34,427 bases of DNA from a virus. The first letter of the stretch is position 1, and every line of letters starts with the position of its first letter. The stretch lies in the IMG/VR virus record IMGVR_UViG_3300046543_000293, positions 1-34,427 of that record. One strand, 5' to 3'. The notes under the pieces are model-generated. The model was not told the origin of the DNA, did not search any database, and saw only the letters and a list, made by a program, of their open reading frames with translations. Shown one piece after another: positions 1-6,671 of this stretch. The position numbers and the translations under genes are program-made.

Positions 1-62
1 CGTGAGAACGCCGGTCTTTCCCGACTGCCAGCGGTGGGGCGCCGCAGGTGGACACATGAAGC

Positions 63-96
63 AAAAAGGCGCCGCTCGATCGTGTCGGGCAGCGCC
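63..96 (-). terminator. Leftward intrinsic terminator (second of a pair)
   Basis: On the minus strand a GC-rich stem (arms 92-96 and 68-72) is followed by five U (complement of 63-67). It lies just downstream of another leftward terminator. The stem is short and the loop long, so this call is weaker than its neighbour. Confidence 0.45.
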
Positions 97-104
97 TTGC
101 TGAA

Positions 105-136
105 GAAAAAACGGCTCAAGCCTGGTGGGCGAGCCG
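105..136 (-). terminator. Leftward intrinsic terminator
   Basis: On the minus strand CGGCTC (136-131) pairs with GAGCCG (117-112) and is followed by six U (complement of 106-111). It would end leftward transcripts from the immunity side, including the possible short RNA that starts near 193. Confidence 0.65.
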
Positions 137-193
137 AAACTGACCGGGGGAGATCAGCAGAGGAGGAACCGTTTCACGCACTTGTGTCACGGT
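105..193 (-). ncRNA. Possible short leftward RNA with an anti-Shine-Dalgarno stretch
   Basis: No gene is convincing in 1-225. A minus-strand promoter-like pair (TTGACG, 18 bp, TATCAT) ends at 200 and an intrinsic terminator ends near 105, which would give an RNA of about 90 nt. It would contain GGTTCCTCCTCTG (170-158), complementary to Shine-Dalgarno sequences. Nine bases, GAGGAACCG at 163-171, recur exactly over the ribosome-binding site of the gene at 8743. No transcript is demonstrated; the call rests on promoter plus terminator alone. Confidence 0.35.
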
Positions 194-199
194 AGACAA

Positions 200-229
200 A
201 TGATACCAATACCTATGCAGTATCGTCAA
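200..229 (-). promoter_or_regulatory. Leftward promoter with operator-like site
   Basis: The minus strand reads TTGACG (229-224), an 18-bp spacer and TATCAT (205-200). The spacer contains a 17-bp partial palindrome, GATACTGCATAGGTATT (224-208), whose outer bases match the operator family found across the early region. The -35 hexamer overlaps the stop codon of the gene at 226-444. Confidence 0.45.
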
Positions 230-444
230 GCGTTAAATGATTCCGTGACCGTATCCGTTGTGTCGCCGCCAATCATCGACATAAGCGCGGCCAGAGTTGC
301 CTGGCGCTTGTCGGCCGGTATTGCGCCGATTCCCGCGCGCATTACTTCCATGTCCGTCCATTGCGGCGATAAGTCGTCCGCCTGCGCTGCCATCATGGCG
401 TTGTCGTTGTTGGATGCAGTCGACGATTCTTGGACACCGGTCAT
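226..444 (-). CDS. Small leftward phage protein, function unknown (72 aa)
   Basis: An acidic, soluble 72-residue protein with no domain I recognise. The ATG at 444 is chosen because AAGGCAGGG sits just upstream and because a promoter at 500-528 would start transcription downstream of the longer ATG at 609. It lies downstream of the repressor gene on the same strand but has its own promoter with an operator-like site, so it is probably controlled by the immunity system. The position resembles that of small regulatory genes beside cI in lambdoid phages, but nothing in the protein confirms such a role. A second operator-like site (239-255) lies inside its 3' end. Confidence 0.6.
   Translation of the reverse strand: MTGVQESSTASNNDNAMMAAQADDLSPQWTDMEVMRAGIGAIPADKRQATLAALMSMIGGDTTDTVTESFNA
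239..255. promoter_or_regulatory. Operator-like palindrome inside the 3' end of a gene
   Basis: GATTCCGTGACCGTATC matches the recurring 17-bp operator family with one mismatch between its half-sites. It lies 14 bp from the site at 208-224, so the two could act together on the leftward promoter at 200-229. It is also coding sequence, so chance is possible. Confidence 0.35.
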
Positions 445-490
445 TTTTGCCCTGCCTTTCTGTGTATAGGGGGTTCGCTTCCTCTGAAGC

Positions 491-528
491 GATACCGTCA
501 CAATAAGCCCTATCATATGGAAGATCAA
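491..528 (-). promoter_or_regulatory. Leftward promoter with operator for the gene at 226-444
   Basis: The minus strand has TTGATC (528-523), a 17-bp spacer and TATTGT (505-500). The operator-family site GATACCGTCACAATAAG (491-507, plus strand) covers the -10 element and the likely start site, a position suited to repression. The rest of 445-715 holds this leader and a terminator; I see no gene there. Confidence 0.55.
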
Positions 529-653
529 TATTTTTTCGTAGCATCCTGTTTCATTTTGGTAATGCAAACGGTAACAATTGCATTGATGGGACGAATCTGT
601 AACTTTCAAAACAATTATCTTTTGTCGCCTGTCAACCGTTTGTTCGCCCCCCC

Positions 654-688
654 AAAAAACAACGCCCGCTTCTTACTGCAAGCGGGCG
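654..688 (-). terminator. Terminator of the repressor gene
   Basis: A perfect 9-bp stem (CGCCCGCTT 663-671 with AAGCGGGCG 680-688, 8-nt loop) is followed on the minus strand by TTG and then six T. It lies 28 bases past the repressor stop codon and should end the repressor transcript. Confidence 0.75.
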
Positions 689-715
689 CGCGCGGTTTTA
701 ATACTTAGCGGAACC

Positions 716-1144
716 TTACTTATGGTGCTCCGGCTTCTCTAGAAGGCTCTCTATGGGCTTGTTCGTGGCAAGGGCTCCCATGACCCTGAACATCGCCGCG
801 CGGGCCGCCTCGGGCGCTTGCATGTAGATAGCCATGGCGGCATCGGCGAAAGCCTTGGCGTCGTCGTCGGCGTCGATCACTTCCTGCGCGTGATCGGTAT
901 CCATCCACCCTTCCGGCAGTCCCATCGCTTGTTCGATGTTATTGCGCGTGACAGTGCCGATCACCTTTCGGCCGTTCTTCACTTGGGAAAGGTAGATTTT
1001 GTTGATCCCGAGCCGATCAGCGAATCGAGTCAGCATGCCCCGCTCTGGCTCGTTCGGCCAATCCTTCCAGATTTCCTGCTTGAAGCTCTCAAACAGGAAC
1101 AAGAAATTTCTCAGTCGAACGTCCTCGACCTTTTCAACAGTCAT
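716..1144 (-). CDS. C1-type phage repressor (HTH, no peptidase domain)
   Basis: A 142-residue protein with a Cro/C1-type helix-turn-helix near residues 38-70, including LTRFADRLGINKIYLSQVKN. The rest is helical and acidic. There is no LexA/S24 autopeptidase domain, so RecA-triggered self-cleavage is unlikely and induction may work differently. The ATG at 1144 is preferred over 1246 because AGGGAAGGATT precedes it. It is divergent from the Cro-like gene at 1406, with an operator-rich region between them. I infer it is the lysogeny repressor and the likely reader of the 17-bp operators scattered across the early genes. Confidence 0.75.
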   Translation of the reverse strand: MTVEKVEDVRLRNFLFLFESFKQEIWKDWPNEPERGMLTRFADRLGINKIYLSQVKNGRKVIGTVTRNNIEQAMGLPEGWMDTDHAQEVIDADDDAKAFADAAMAIYMQAPEAARAAMFRVMGALATNKPIESLLEKPEHHK

Positions 1145-1405
1145 ATCCAATCCTTCCCTTTGTAGTCCGCAAGTGGTGGTTGCGTGCGCTCGTCTGCGCT
1201 TTCTTATTGCCTCTGGGGTTCTCTGCGCGTCAGGTATCCCATACACGAATAGTGAAGCCTTTTAAAAAGAAACGCAACTGTTACGGCATCTAAACATAGC
1301 AAAATCACGCACTTACCCTAGAGTGCGTCCGAATAGTTCTATGATTCCGTGACGGGATCGGATATAGTATTAGCATCGTAACTCCACCCCGTCAGAGGAA
1401 TCCGT
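1145..1405. promoter_or_regulatory. Immunity control region with three palindromes
   Basis: The intergenic region holds two members of the 17-bp operator family: GATTCCGTGACGGGATC at 1343-1359, and GATGCCGTAACAGTTGC on the minus strand at 1290-1274. Between them is an unrelated inverted repeat, ACGCACT (1307-1313) and AGTGCGT (1322-1328). A TATAGT at 1363-1368 is a plausible rightward -10, but no good -35 is seen and the leftward promoter is not resolved. The repressor leader (1145-1265) shows nothing else. Confidence 0.6.
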
Positions 1406-1672
1406 ATGAACGCCAAAGAATGGCACGCAAAGCACGGCCCGCAAGCAGCTCGCGACTTGTGCGAGAAGCTCGAAATCAGCATTCACTACTGGAAAGGCGT
1501 CATGCACCGCGGCGCGCGCGAAGGCGCCGACAAGGGCATCAGCCATCAGCAGGCGTTGCGCTTCGCCGTTGCGAGCGACGAGCTGACTGGCGATCCGATG
1601 ACCGTGCTTGCCCTGCTCGGCCTGCGTGACGTGCCGGCGCGTCTGATCGGCAAGCTGCGGAGCGACAAATGA
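1406..1672 (+). CDS. Cro-like regulator
   Basis: An 88-residue protein, first gene of the rightward operon and divergent from the repressor. Residues 12-56 fit a compact helix-turn-helix fold, with GPQAARDLCEKLEISIHYWK forming the first helices. Size and position match Cro-type antirepressors. The start follows a CAGAGGAA ribosome-binding site that is also used by the first genes of the units at 6672, 8743 and 12281. Its stop overlaps the next start. The regulatory role is inferred from position and fold. Confidence 0.65.
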   Translation: MNAKEWHAKHGPQAARDLCEKLEISIHYWKGVMHRGAREGADKGISHQQALRFAVASDELTGDPMTVLALLGLRDVPARLIGKLRSDK

Positions 1673-1821
1673 ACGCCGCGCGCCGTCGGGGGAATGCCGC
1701 TGCCGCCTGGCAGATGGCAATGGCAAAGAACATCGGCCAGTTAAAGACCAAGGAAGCGAAGCAGATGCAGGCTCACATGCTCTGTGAATCGCTCAAGCGC
1801 ACCATCAGGGGCAAGGCATGA
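1669..1821 (+). CDS. Small basic phage protein, unknown (50 aa)
   Basis: A 50-residue protein rich in Arg, Lys, Ala and Met. It overlaps the preceding stop (ATGA) and ends in an ATGA overlap with the HNH gene, so it is probably translationally coupled. It is helical and positively charged with no recognised domain. The tight overlaps on both sides are the main evidence that it is real. Confidence 0.55.
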   Translation: MNAARRRGNAAAAWQMAMAKNIGQLKTKEAKQMQAHMLCESLKRTIRGKA

Positions 1822-2204
1822 AAGCACCATACAAGAACGTCATGCGCAACAGCGGCCGGAATTTCTCGTACGCGTTTCGCACCTATTTCTACGAGAAGTG
1901 CCGCGGCGCATGCGAATACTGCGGATCGTCGATCGAATCCAAAAGCGATATGAGCATCGACCATATCGTGCCGCGCACGGCAGGCGGAACCCACGAAGTT
2001 TCGAATCTTCGGGCAGCTTGCAGCTCCTGCAACACGTCCAAGGGAAACCGGGACGTCGAATACCTGCGCGCCGTCTTGCGCCTCCGTGCATCGGTTTTGG
2101 ACGGGATCATCACCCCCAATCAACTGCGAATCCTCGAGGAAGTCGGCGCCAGCCTTCCCGTTCCGGGAACGTTCGTGTTTGCATTCGAGCGGGGGCTGTC
2201 GTGA
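1818..2204 (+). CDS. HNH endonuclease
   Basis: A 128-residue protein with a complete HNH fold. It has two zinc-binding pairs (C32-C35 and C68-C71), the catalytic-type Asp-His at 48-49 (IDHIVP), Asn63 and a CNTSKG end to the motif. Such nucleases are common in phage early regions, where they serve in recombination, packaging or mobility. It sits just before the replication genes, so a role in DNA metabolism is reasonable, though a homing role cannot be excluded. ATGA-type overlaps on both sides place it in the early operon. Confidence 0.8.
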   Translation: MKAPYKNVMRNSGRNFSYAFRTYFYEKCRGACEYCGSSIESKSDMSIDHIVPRTAGGTHEVSNLRAACSSCNTSKGNRDVEYLRAVLRLRASVLDGIITPNQLRILEEVGASLPVPGTFVFAFERGLS

Positions 2205-2989
2205 GCATCATCCGCGCGGCGCGGCCGCAATCCCATTTCTACATGTTGAGCAAGTCGATCAGCGAGGATCGACGCCTGTCGTGGGCCGCGCGCGGCTTGC
2301 TCGTATTCCTGCTCGGCAAACCCGACCATTGGGAAGTGTCCGTCGCCAATCTGGTGAACGAGACAGCCGGCAGCCTGCGCGCGGGCGGTCAGACGAAGCG
2401 GGACGGCGTGAAAGCCATCCTCGCCGAACTGATGGCCGCTGGCTACCTGACGCGCAGCGACAAGCCGAAACACAATGCAGACGGCAGTTTCGCAGGGTAT
2501 GACTACATCGTCTCCGAGACGCCGACTGAGCCTGAGCAAGCCTTATCACCATCACCGGATCAGCCGTCGACGGCTCAACCGGCGCCGGTTCAACCGTCGA
2601 CGCCTCATCCGACACAAGCAAGTACTGACTCTAAGAAAGGATTGAAAACCCAAGCAAGGAAGGAACGCCGCGCTCCGCGCGCCGACCTCTCTTTCGCGGA
2701 ATGGATCGAAAACTGCAAAACCGCAGATGAGCGGGCAATCCCTGAAAACGATCCTGTTTTTGAATACGCCGATAAGGCTGGCCTTCCGCTCGACTACATC
2801 GTGCTGCACTGGAAAGAGTTCAAAGAGCGCTACGCCGCGGACGGCAAGCGCTACAAGGATTGGCGCGCGGTCTATCGCAAGTCGGTTCGTGGCAACTGGT
2901 TCCGACTCTGGTTCTTCAATGCTGACGGCATTTGCACGCTGACGACGCAGGGCCAACAGGCCAACCGCATCCACAAGGAGCAAGCATGA
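2201..2989 (+). CDS. Replication protein, helicase-loader type (DnaT/O-like)
   Basis: 262 residues from a GTG at 2201 overlapping the HNH stop; the same frame is open further upstream, but that part overlaps the HNH gene. Residues 1-110 look like a winged helix. A Pro/Thr/Ser/Gln-rich linker follows (about 112-150). The C-terminal segment, about residues 168-245, has the pattern seen in DnaT-like and phage O-like C-termini, including KRYKDWRAVYRKSVRGNWFR. It directly precedes and overlaps dnaB. I infer that it binds the origin through its N-terminus and delivers the helicase through its C-terminus. Confidence 0.7.
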   Translation: MSIIRAARPQSHFYMLSKSISEDRRLSWAARGLLVFLLGKPDHWEVSVANLVNETAGSLRAGGQTKRDGVKAILAELMAAGYLTRSDKPKHNADGSFAGYDYIVSETPTEPEQALSPSPDQPSTAQPAPVQPSTPHPTQASTDSKKGLKTQARKERRAPRADLSFAEWIENCKTADERAIPENDPVFEYADKAGLPLDYIVLHWKEFKERYAADGKRYKDWRAVYRKSVRGNWFRLWFFNADGICTLTTQGQQANRIHKEQA

Positions 2990-4356
2990 GCGCCAACGAC
3001 ATCGAACGCGCAGTCCCGCAGAGCATCGAATCCGAGCAGTCCGTCATTGGCGCCCTGCTGATCGACAACGATTCTGTCGACCGTATTGGCGACCTGCGCG
3101 CGGAGCACTTCTACCGCGCCGACCATCGCGCGATCTTTACCGAAATCCTCGCGCTGATCTCGGGCAGCGTCGGCGCTGACGTGATGACCGTCTTTGAACG
3201 CCTGCAAGCCAAGGGCCGCGCGGCCGACGTGGGCGGGCTGGCGTATCTGAACGACCTGGCGCACAGCACGCCGAGCGCGTCGAACATCGCCCGCTATGCC
3301 GACATCGTGCGCGACCGTGCGCAGAAGCGCGGCCTGCTCGCCCTGTCGCATGAGATTCAGGATTCAGTCGGCACGACGCCGGACAGCGCTGCGGTGCTGA
3401 TCGATCGCGCGTCCTCGAAGCTGGAACGGCTCGGCGAGGCGGTTGTGAAGTCTGAGCCGGTGCGCGCGTCCGACTCGCTGCAGGAATATCTCGACTACCT
3501 TGAGAACCAGATCGACGGCAAGATCAAGCCCGTTCCGACCGGCCTGACAGACTTGGATCACAAGCTCGGAGGCGGCTTCTATGGCGGCGACCTGGTTGTC
3601 GTCGCTGCGCGCCCGTCGATGGGTAAGACGGCATTCTCCCTGACGATCGCCGCCAACGTCGCAGCGACCGATCCGGTGCTGTTCCTGTCGATGGAAATGA
3701 AGAACGTCCAACTGCAGCAGCGCCTTGTGTCGGCAATGGGCGGTATCCCGATGGGCGACCTGCGCGACCCGGCAAAACTCGACAACGAACAATGGTCGCG
3801 CATCACGCACGCCGGCCAGCGCATCAACGAATTGCACCTGTTCCTCGACGATCAGCCGAACCTGACGCTTCTGGAAGTGCGCAACAAGGCGCGCGCGATC
3901 AAGCGTAAGCACGGTCTGTCGATGCTCGTTGTCGACTATCTCGGGCTCATGGCGACCGGGCAGGAAGAACGCCGCGACCTGCAGATTGGCGCGCTGACGA
4001 AGGGGCTGAAGAATTTGGCGAAGGAGCTCGACATTCCTGTCGTCCTGCTCTCGCAGCTCTCGCGCAAATGCGAGGAACGGCCGAACAAGCGCCCGCTTTC
4101 GTCCGACCTGAAGGATTCCGGCGACATCGAAGCCGACGCAGACACGATCCTGTTCCTGTACCGCGACGAGGTCTACAACCCCGATTCGATGGATCGCGGC
4201 GTCTGCGAAGTGATCTGCACGAAGCAGCGCCAGGGCGAAACCGGCATCACCGGCCTTGCATTCATCGGCGAACAGACGCGCTTTGCAGACTTGGCGCACG
4301 GTCGACAGTTCGGCCGCCAGTCGGAACAAAAGACGAAAAATAGGGGCTTCGACTGA
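2986..4356 (+). CDS. dnaB: Replicative DNA helicase DnaB
   Basis: 456 residues, full length for the family. The N-terminal DnaB domain spans about 8-110. The RecA-like motor domain holds Walker A ARPSMGKT (208-215), Walker B LVVDYLG (314-320) and the conserved VVLLSQLSR (352-360). It unwinds DNA 5' to 3' at the replication fork as a hexameric ring. The ATG at 2986 overlaps the loader stop, and the start matches the typical DnaB N-terminus (PQSIESEQSVIGALL). It is the last gene of its operon. Owning a helicase suggests replication largely independent of host loading. Confidence 0.95.
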   Translation: MSANDIERAVPQSIESEQSVIGALLIDNDSVDRIGDLRAEHFYRADHRAIFTEILALISGSVGADVMTVFERLQAKGRAADVGGLAYLNDLAHSTPSASNIARYADIVRDRAQKRGLLALSHEIQDSVGTTPDSAAVLIDRASSKLERLGEAVVKSEPVRASDSLQEYLDYLENQIDGKIKPVPTGLTDLDHKLGGGFYGGDLVVVAARPSMGKTAFSLTIAANVAATDPVLFLSMEMKNVQLQQRLVSAMGGIPMGDLRDPAKLDNEQWSRITHAGQRINELHLFLDDQPNLTLLEVRNKARAIKRKHGLSMLVVDYLGLMATGQEERRDLQIGALTKGLKNLAKELDIPVVLLSQLSRKCEERPNKRPLSSDLKDSGDIEADADTILFLYRDEVYNPDSMDRGVCEVICTKQRQGETGITGLAFIGEQTRFADLAHGRQFGRQSEQKTKNRGFD

Positions 4357-4387
4357 TCGAAAATTAGTGCTTTTCTTCATGTATTAC

Positions 4388-4467
4388 GATACTATGACAG
4401 CATCGGATGCCGGAACGGGAAGCGATTTTTTACGTTTGCGAGCAGTGACCGATACCTCATAACAAAG
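4388..4467. promoter_or_regulatory. Operator cluster before the methyltransferase operon
   Basis: The 139-bp gap between dnaB and the next gene contains three 17-bp matches to the operator family: GATACTATGACAGCATC (4388-4404), GATGCCGGAACGGGAAG (4406-4422) and a weaker GATACCTCATAACAAAG (4451-4467). A TTGCGA (4436-4441) with CATAAC (4458-4463), 16 bp apart, is a possible promoter overlapping the last site. The promoter assignment is uncertain. Confidence 0.5.
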
Positions 4468-4495
4468 TTGCGAAAATGCCACCGGGGAACGCTAA

Positions 4496-4780
4496 ATGGA
4501 TGCATTGAAGGAATCTTTTAATTCCGCTGAAGGGTTATCGCGGGGTTTCACCATCGACAAAAATGTGCCAATGCCGCAAGTGAAGCGCGGCCGGCGCCCG
4601 CGGTATCCGTTCGCTGACATGCTGATCGGTGACTCGTTCTTCGTTCCTGGCGACACCCGCGCGACTCAAGGCGCACGCGCTGCAGCACATTCGCACACGC
4701 GCCGCACTGGCAAAGCATTCGACGCGCGCACCGTTGAAGGCGGATTGCGCATCTGGTGCGTCGAGAAGGCGGCAGCATGA
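4496..4780 (+). CDS. Conserved phage hypothetical protein (94 aa)
   Basis: A 94-residue soluble protein. Its middle (YPFADMLIGDSFFVPG) and end (RTGKAFDARTVEGGLRIWCV) resemble small proteins often found among phage replication genes, but the function is not known to me. A GGGGA ribosome-binding site precedes the ATG. It is the first gene of a new operon behind the operator cluster at 4388-4467, and its stop overlaps the next start. Confidence 0.65.
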   Translation: MDALKESFNSAEGLSRGFTIDKNVPMPQVKRGRRPRYPFADMLIGDSFFVPGDTRATQGARAAAHSHTRRTGKAFDARTVEGGLRIWCVEKAAA

Positions 4781-5067
4781 ACATGTCCCTCATCCTCGAT
4801 TTCCTCGAAACGCAACCTGAAGGCGCGACGCCTCACGAGATCGCCGATCACGTCGACGGCAACGCGCGCAGCGTGCGCGACTCCCTCGGCCGTCTGGAAA
4901 GCAAGGGGCTCGTCAAGAACCTCGGCGCCACGCGCATGGGCCTGCACTCGCGCTGGATCAGCACGCGCGAGAAGGCGCAGAGCGTCTATCACGGTGACGA
5001 GACGCTTGCAGCGATGCAGGCAGCCTGCCGCGCGCGGCTTATGGGCGAACTGGCGGAGGCAGCATGA
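4777..5067 (+). CDS. Winged-helix DNA-binding protein (96 aa)
   Basis: 96 residues starting at an ATG overlapping the previous stop. Residues 4-50 form a clear winged helix, with the recognition part HEIADHVDGNARSVRDSLGR and a following beta-wing. It is likely a small transcriptional regulator or DNA-binding accessory protein of the early operon; its target is unknown. The stop overlaps the methyltransferase start. Winged-helix proteins of this sort also occur at 11025 and 11824. Confidence 0.65.
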   Translation: MNMSLILDFLETQPEGATPHEIADHVDGNARSVRDSLGRLESKGLVKNLGATRMGLHSRWISTREKAQSVYHGDETLAAMQAACRARLMGELAEAA

Positions 5068-5816
5068 GCGATTGGCTCTCTAAATGCCATCTTGGCGACT
5101 GCCGTGCATTGATGGCAAAAATGCCCGAAGGAATCGCCGACGCATGCGTTACCGACCCGCCCTATGGCGACACAAGCCTCGAGTGGGATAGCCGGTGCAC
5201 AGGATGGATTGACGGCGTTGCGCGCGTCCTGAAGCCCGCCTCGAGCATTTGGGTATTCGGCAGTATGCGATTTATCGCAACGTTATTCGATGACATGGAA
5301 GCGGCCGGCTTCAAATACGCGCAAGACATCGTTTGGCAGAAACAAAACGGCACCGGATTTCATGCTGACCGTTTCCGGCGCGTTCACGAGCACGCGGTTC
5401 AGTTCTATCGCGGCGCATGGGGTGATGTGTTCAAAGACCCGCAATACACCAACGACGCGACCGCCAAGACCGTGCGCCGCAAGACGCGCCCGACGCACAC
5501 CGGCAACATTGACGCCGGCCATTACGTCAGCGAGGACGGCGGACCGCGCCTGCAGCGTAGCGTGATCGACGTCTCAAACGAGCACGGCAAGGCCGTTCAT
5601 CCGACGCAGAAGCCGCTTGGAATCATTGCCCCGCTGATTAGCTATTCCGTGCCGGTCGGAGGCATCGTGCTCGACCCATTCATGGGGAGCGGCTCGACAG
5701 GTATTGCAGCGGAAACACTCGGCCGCCGGTTCATCGGCTGCGAACTGAATCCAGAGTATCAAACGCTACTGAGCGACCGCCAGCGGCAAGGCGATCTTAT
5801 GTTGGAGGTTGCATGA
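5064..5816 (+). CDS. DNA adenine-N6 or cytosine-N4 methyltransferase (beta class)
   Basis: 250 residues. The catalytic DPPY is at 31-34 and the AdoMet-binding motif LDPFMGSGST at 203-212. With DPPY first and the target-recognition region between, the order is that of beta-class enzymes. HPTQKP (179-184) and GCELNPEY (225-232) are typical. It methylates an exocyclic amino group of adenine or cytosine at a sequence I cannot predict. No restriction partner is present, so it is an orphan enzyme. It may shield phage DNA from host restriction or tune phage gene expression. Confidence 0.9.
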   Translation: MSDWLSKCHLGDCRALMAKMPEGIADACVTDPPYGDTSLEWDSRCTGWIDGVARVLKPASSIWVFGSMRFIATLFDDMEAAGFKYAQDIVWQKQNGTGFHADRFRRVHEHAVQFYRGAWGDVFKDPQYTNDATAKTVRRKTRPTHTGNIDAGHYVSEDGGPRLQRSVIDVSNEHGKAVHPTQKPLGIIAPLISYSVPVGGIVLDPFMGSGSTGIAAETLGRRFIGCELNPEYQTLLSDRQRQGDLMLEVA

Positions 5817-5911
5817 GCCCCGCCCTCGCCTATTGGATGTTCTTCAAAGTCATGGCGCGCGCCTGGTCGATCCCGGCGCCGAAGCCCGAGCCGAAGCGGG
5901 ATGACAGGTGA
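5813..5911 (+). CDS. Very small phage protein, unknown (32 aa)
   Basis: A 32-residue reading frame with an aromatic N-terminus (YWMFFKVMARAW) and a charged Pro/Lys/Glu tail. It starts in an ATGA overlap with the methyltransferase stop, behind GGAGG (5806-5810), and its own stop overlaps the next GTG. Good coupling signals but tiny size; function unknown. Confidence 0.45.
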   Translation: MSPALAYWMFFKVMARAWSIPAPKPEPKRDDR

Positions 5912-6150
5912 CGTCGCCGAAGCCGTTACGACAATACGAATACGGCGATCCGCTGTTAATTTTGCTTGCGAGGGAGGCTAAGTCATGTCGCGGATGTGTG
6001 TGGCAAGCGGGGAAGATTACGCTCGGCAAGCAGGTATTACTTTGCGCAAAGCTTCATGTGATGACGAAGCGATGCAAAGACTACCAATGTTCCGAAGCAT
6101 GGAAAGCATCTTATCGTTCGCGTTCAACTGGCGGGCAACAGACGGAGTGA
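5908..6150 (+). CDS. Small cysteine-containing phage protein, zinc-binding type
   Basis: 80 residues from a GTG at 5908 overlapping the previous stop. Five cysteines are spaced like a small metal-binding knuckle: C27 and C30 (SCRGC), C46, C56 and C61. The order YGDPLLILLAREAKSCRGC then CAKL then RCKDY resembles small hypothetical proteins of Burkholderia phages as I recall them. Function unknown. Its end shares DNA with the N-terminal extension of the next gene. Confidence 0.6.
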   Translation: MTSPKPLRQYEYGDPLLILLAREAKSCRGCVWQAGKITLGKQVLLCAKLHVMTKRCKDYQCSEAWKASYRSRSTGGQQTE

Positions 6151-6584
6151 AGGCGAGCGAGATCAAAGAGTTTTGCGGCAAGGAAGGCGGGATGATTTTG
6201 TCGGCGTCTGAAAAGAAGGCGCAGGCGGGCCGCGTGCTCGATGTCATCGCTACGCACCTGTCGCGCGATCAGCAGGCCGTCCTAGATGCTTCATATGGCG
6301 GCGAACAGGGCGAACGATGCGCGGCAATCGATCGGCTTACGTGCTTATTCGAGAGCGCGAACAGGAATCGCACACTGGTGCGCATGACGTTGATGCGCGA
6401 GTTCGTCTATGGAGAACGGTACTGTCCGAGCCAGGTGCAAGTCGCGCGCGAGTGCGGCGTCAACCAGGCGACCGTTTCGCGCGTGGCAGCCAAGATCGCG
6501 CCGGCCGTCGCAGAGCTGCGCGAAAGCGCCATCGCAAAGCTGGAACCGGCGTTTCAGCGTCGGGGTTGGATACCGCACAAATAA
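6099..6584 (+). CDS. Phage HTH protein, possible late or early regulator
   Basis: 161 residues from the ATG at 6099 (MESILSFAFNW). The frame is open back to 5985, but that extension lies across the cysteine-rich gene and reads less like protein. The C-terminus has a clear helix-turn-helix (QVQVARECGVNQATVSRVAA, about residues 115-134), like sigma-factor region 4 or antiterminator-type DNA-binding domains. It is the last gene of its operon and may be a transcription regulator. Whether it controls late genes is not shown. The ribosome-binding site is weak, so the start is uncertain. Confidence 0.6.
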   Translation: MESILSFAFNWRATDGVKASEIKEFCGKEGGMILSASEKKAQAGRVLDVIATHLSRDQQAVLDASYGGEQGERCAAIDRLTCLFESANRNRTLVRMTLMREFVYGERYCPSQVQVARECGVNQATVSRVAAKIAPAVAELRESAIAKLEPAFQRRGWIPHK

Positions 6585-6627
6585 ATTTGCGAAATTGCTT
6601 GCGCGGCGGATACCGTAGCGGTATTCT
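6569..6627 (+). promoter_or_regulatory. Promoter with two operators before the ERF-SSB operon
   Basis: TTGCGC (6599-6604), a 17-bp spacer and TATTCT (6622-6627) form a promoter. The operator GATACCGTAGCGGTATT (6609-6625), the best palindrome of the family, fills the spacer and -10. A second site, GATACCGCACAAATAAA (6569-6585), lies 40 bp upstream over the previous stop codon. The promoter-operator geometry equals that at 12211-12239. Confidence 0.65.
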
Positions 6628-6671
6628 TTAGTCACAGCAGCAAACAACGAAACGAACCAGAGGAAACGACC

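Noticed and set aside
1-195. Open plus-strand frame from the window edge (about 64 codons)
   Set aside because: It could be the end of a gene to the left, but the product is only Arg/Lys-rich, it crosses two leftward terminators, and nothing else supports it.
226-609. Longer start (609) for the small leftward gene
   Set aside because: The promoter at 500-528 lies inside it, and the extra 55 residues do not look like protein; ATG 444 has a good ribosome-binding site.
3364-4380. Minus-strand frame of 338 codons
   Set aside because: Shadow of dnaB, whose motifs are complete on the plus strand.
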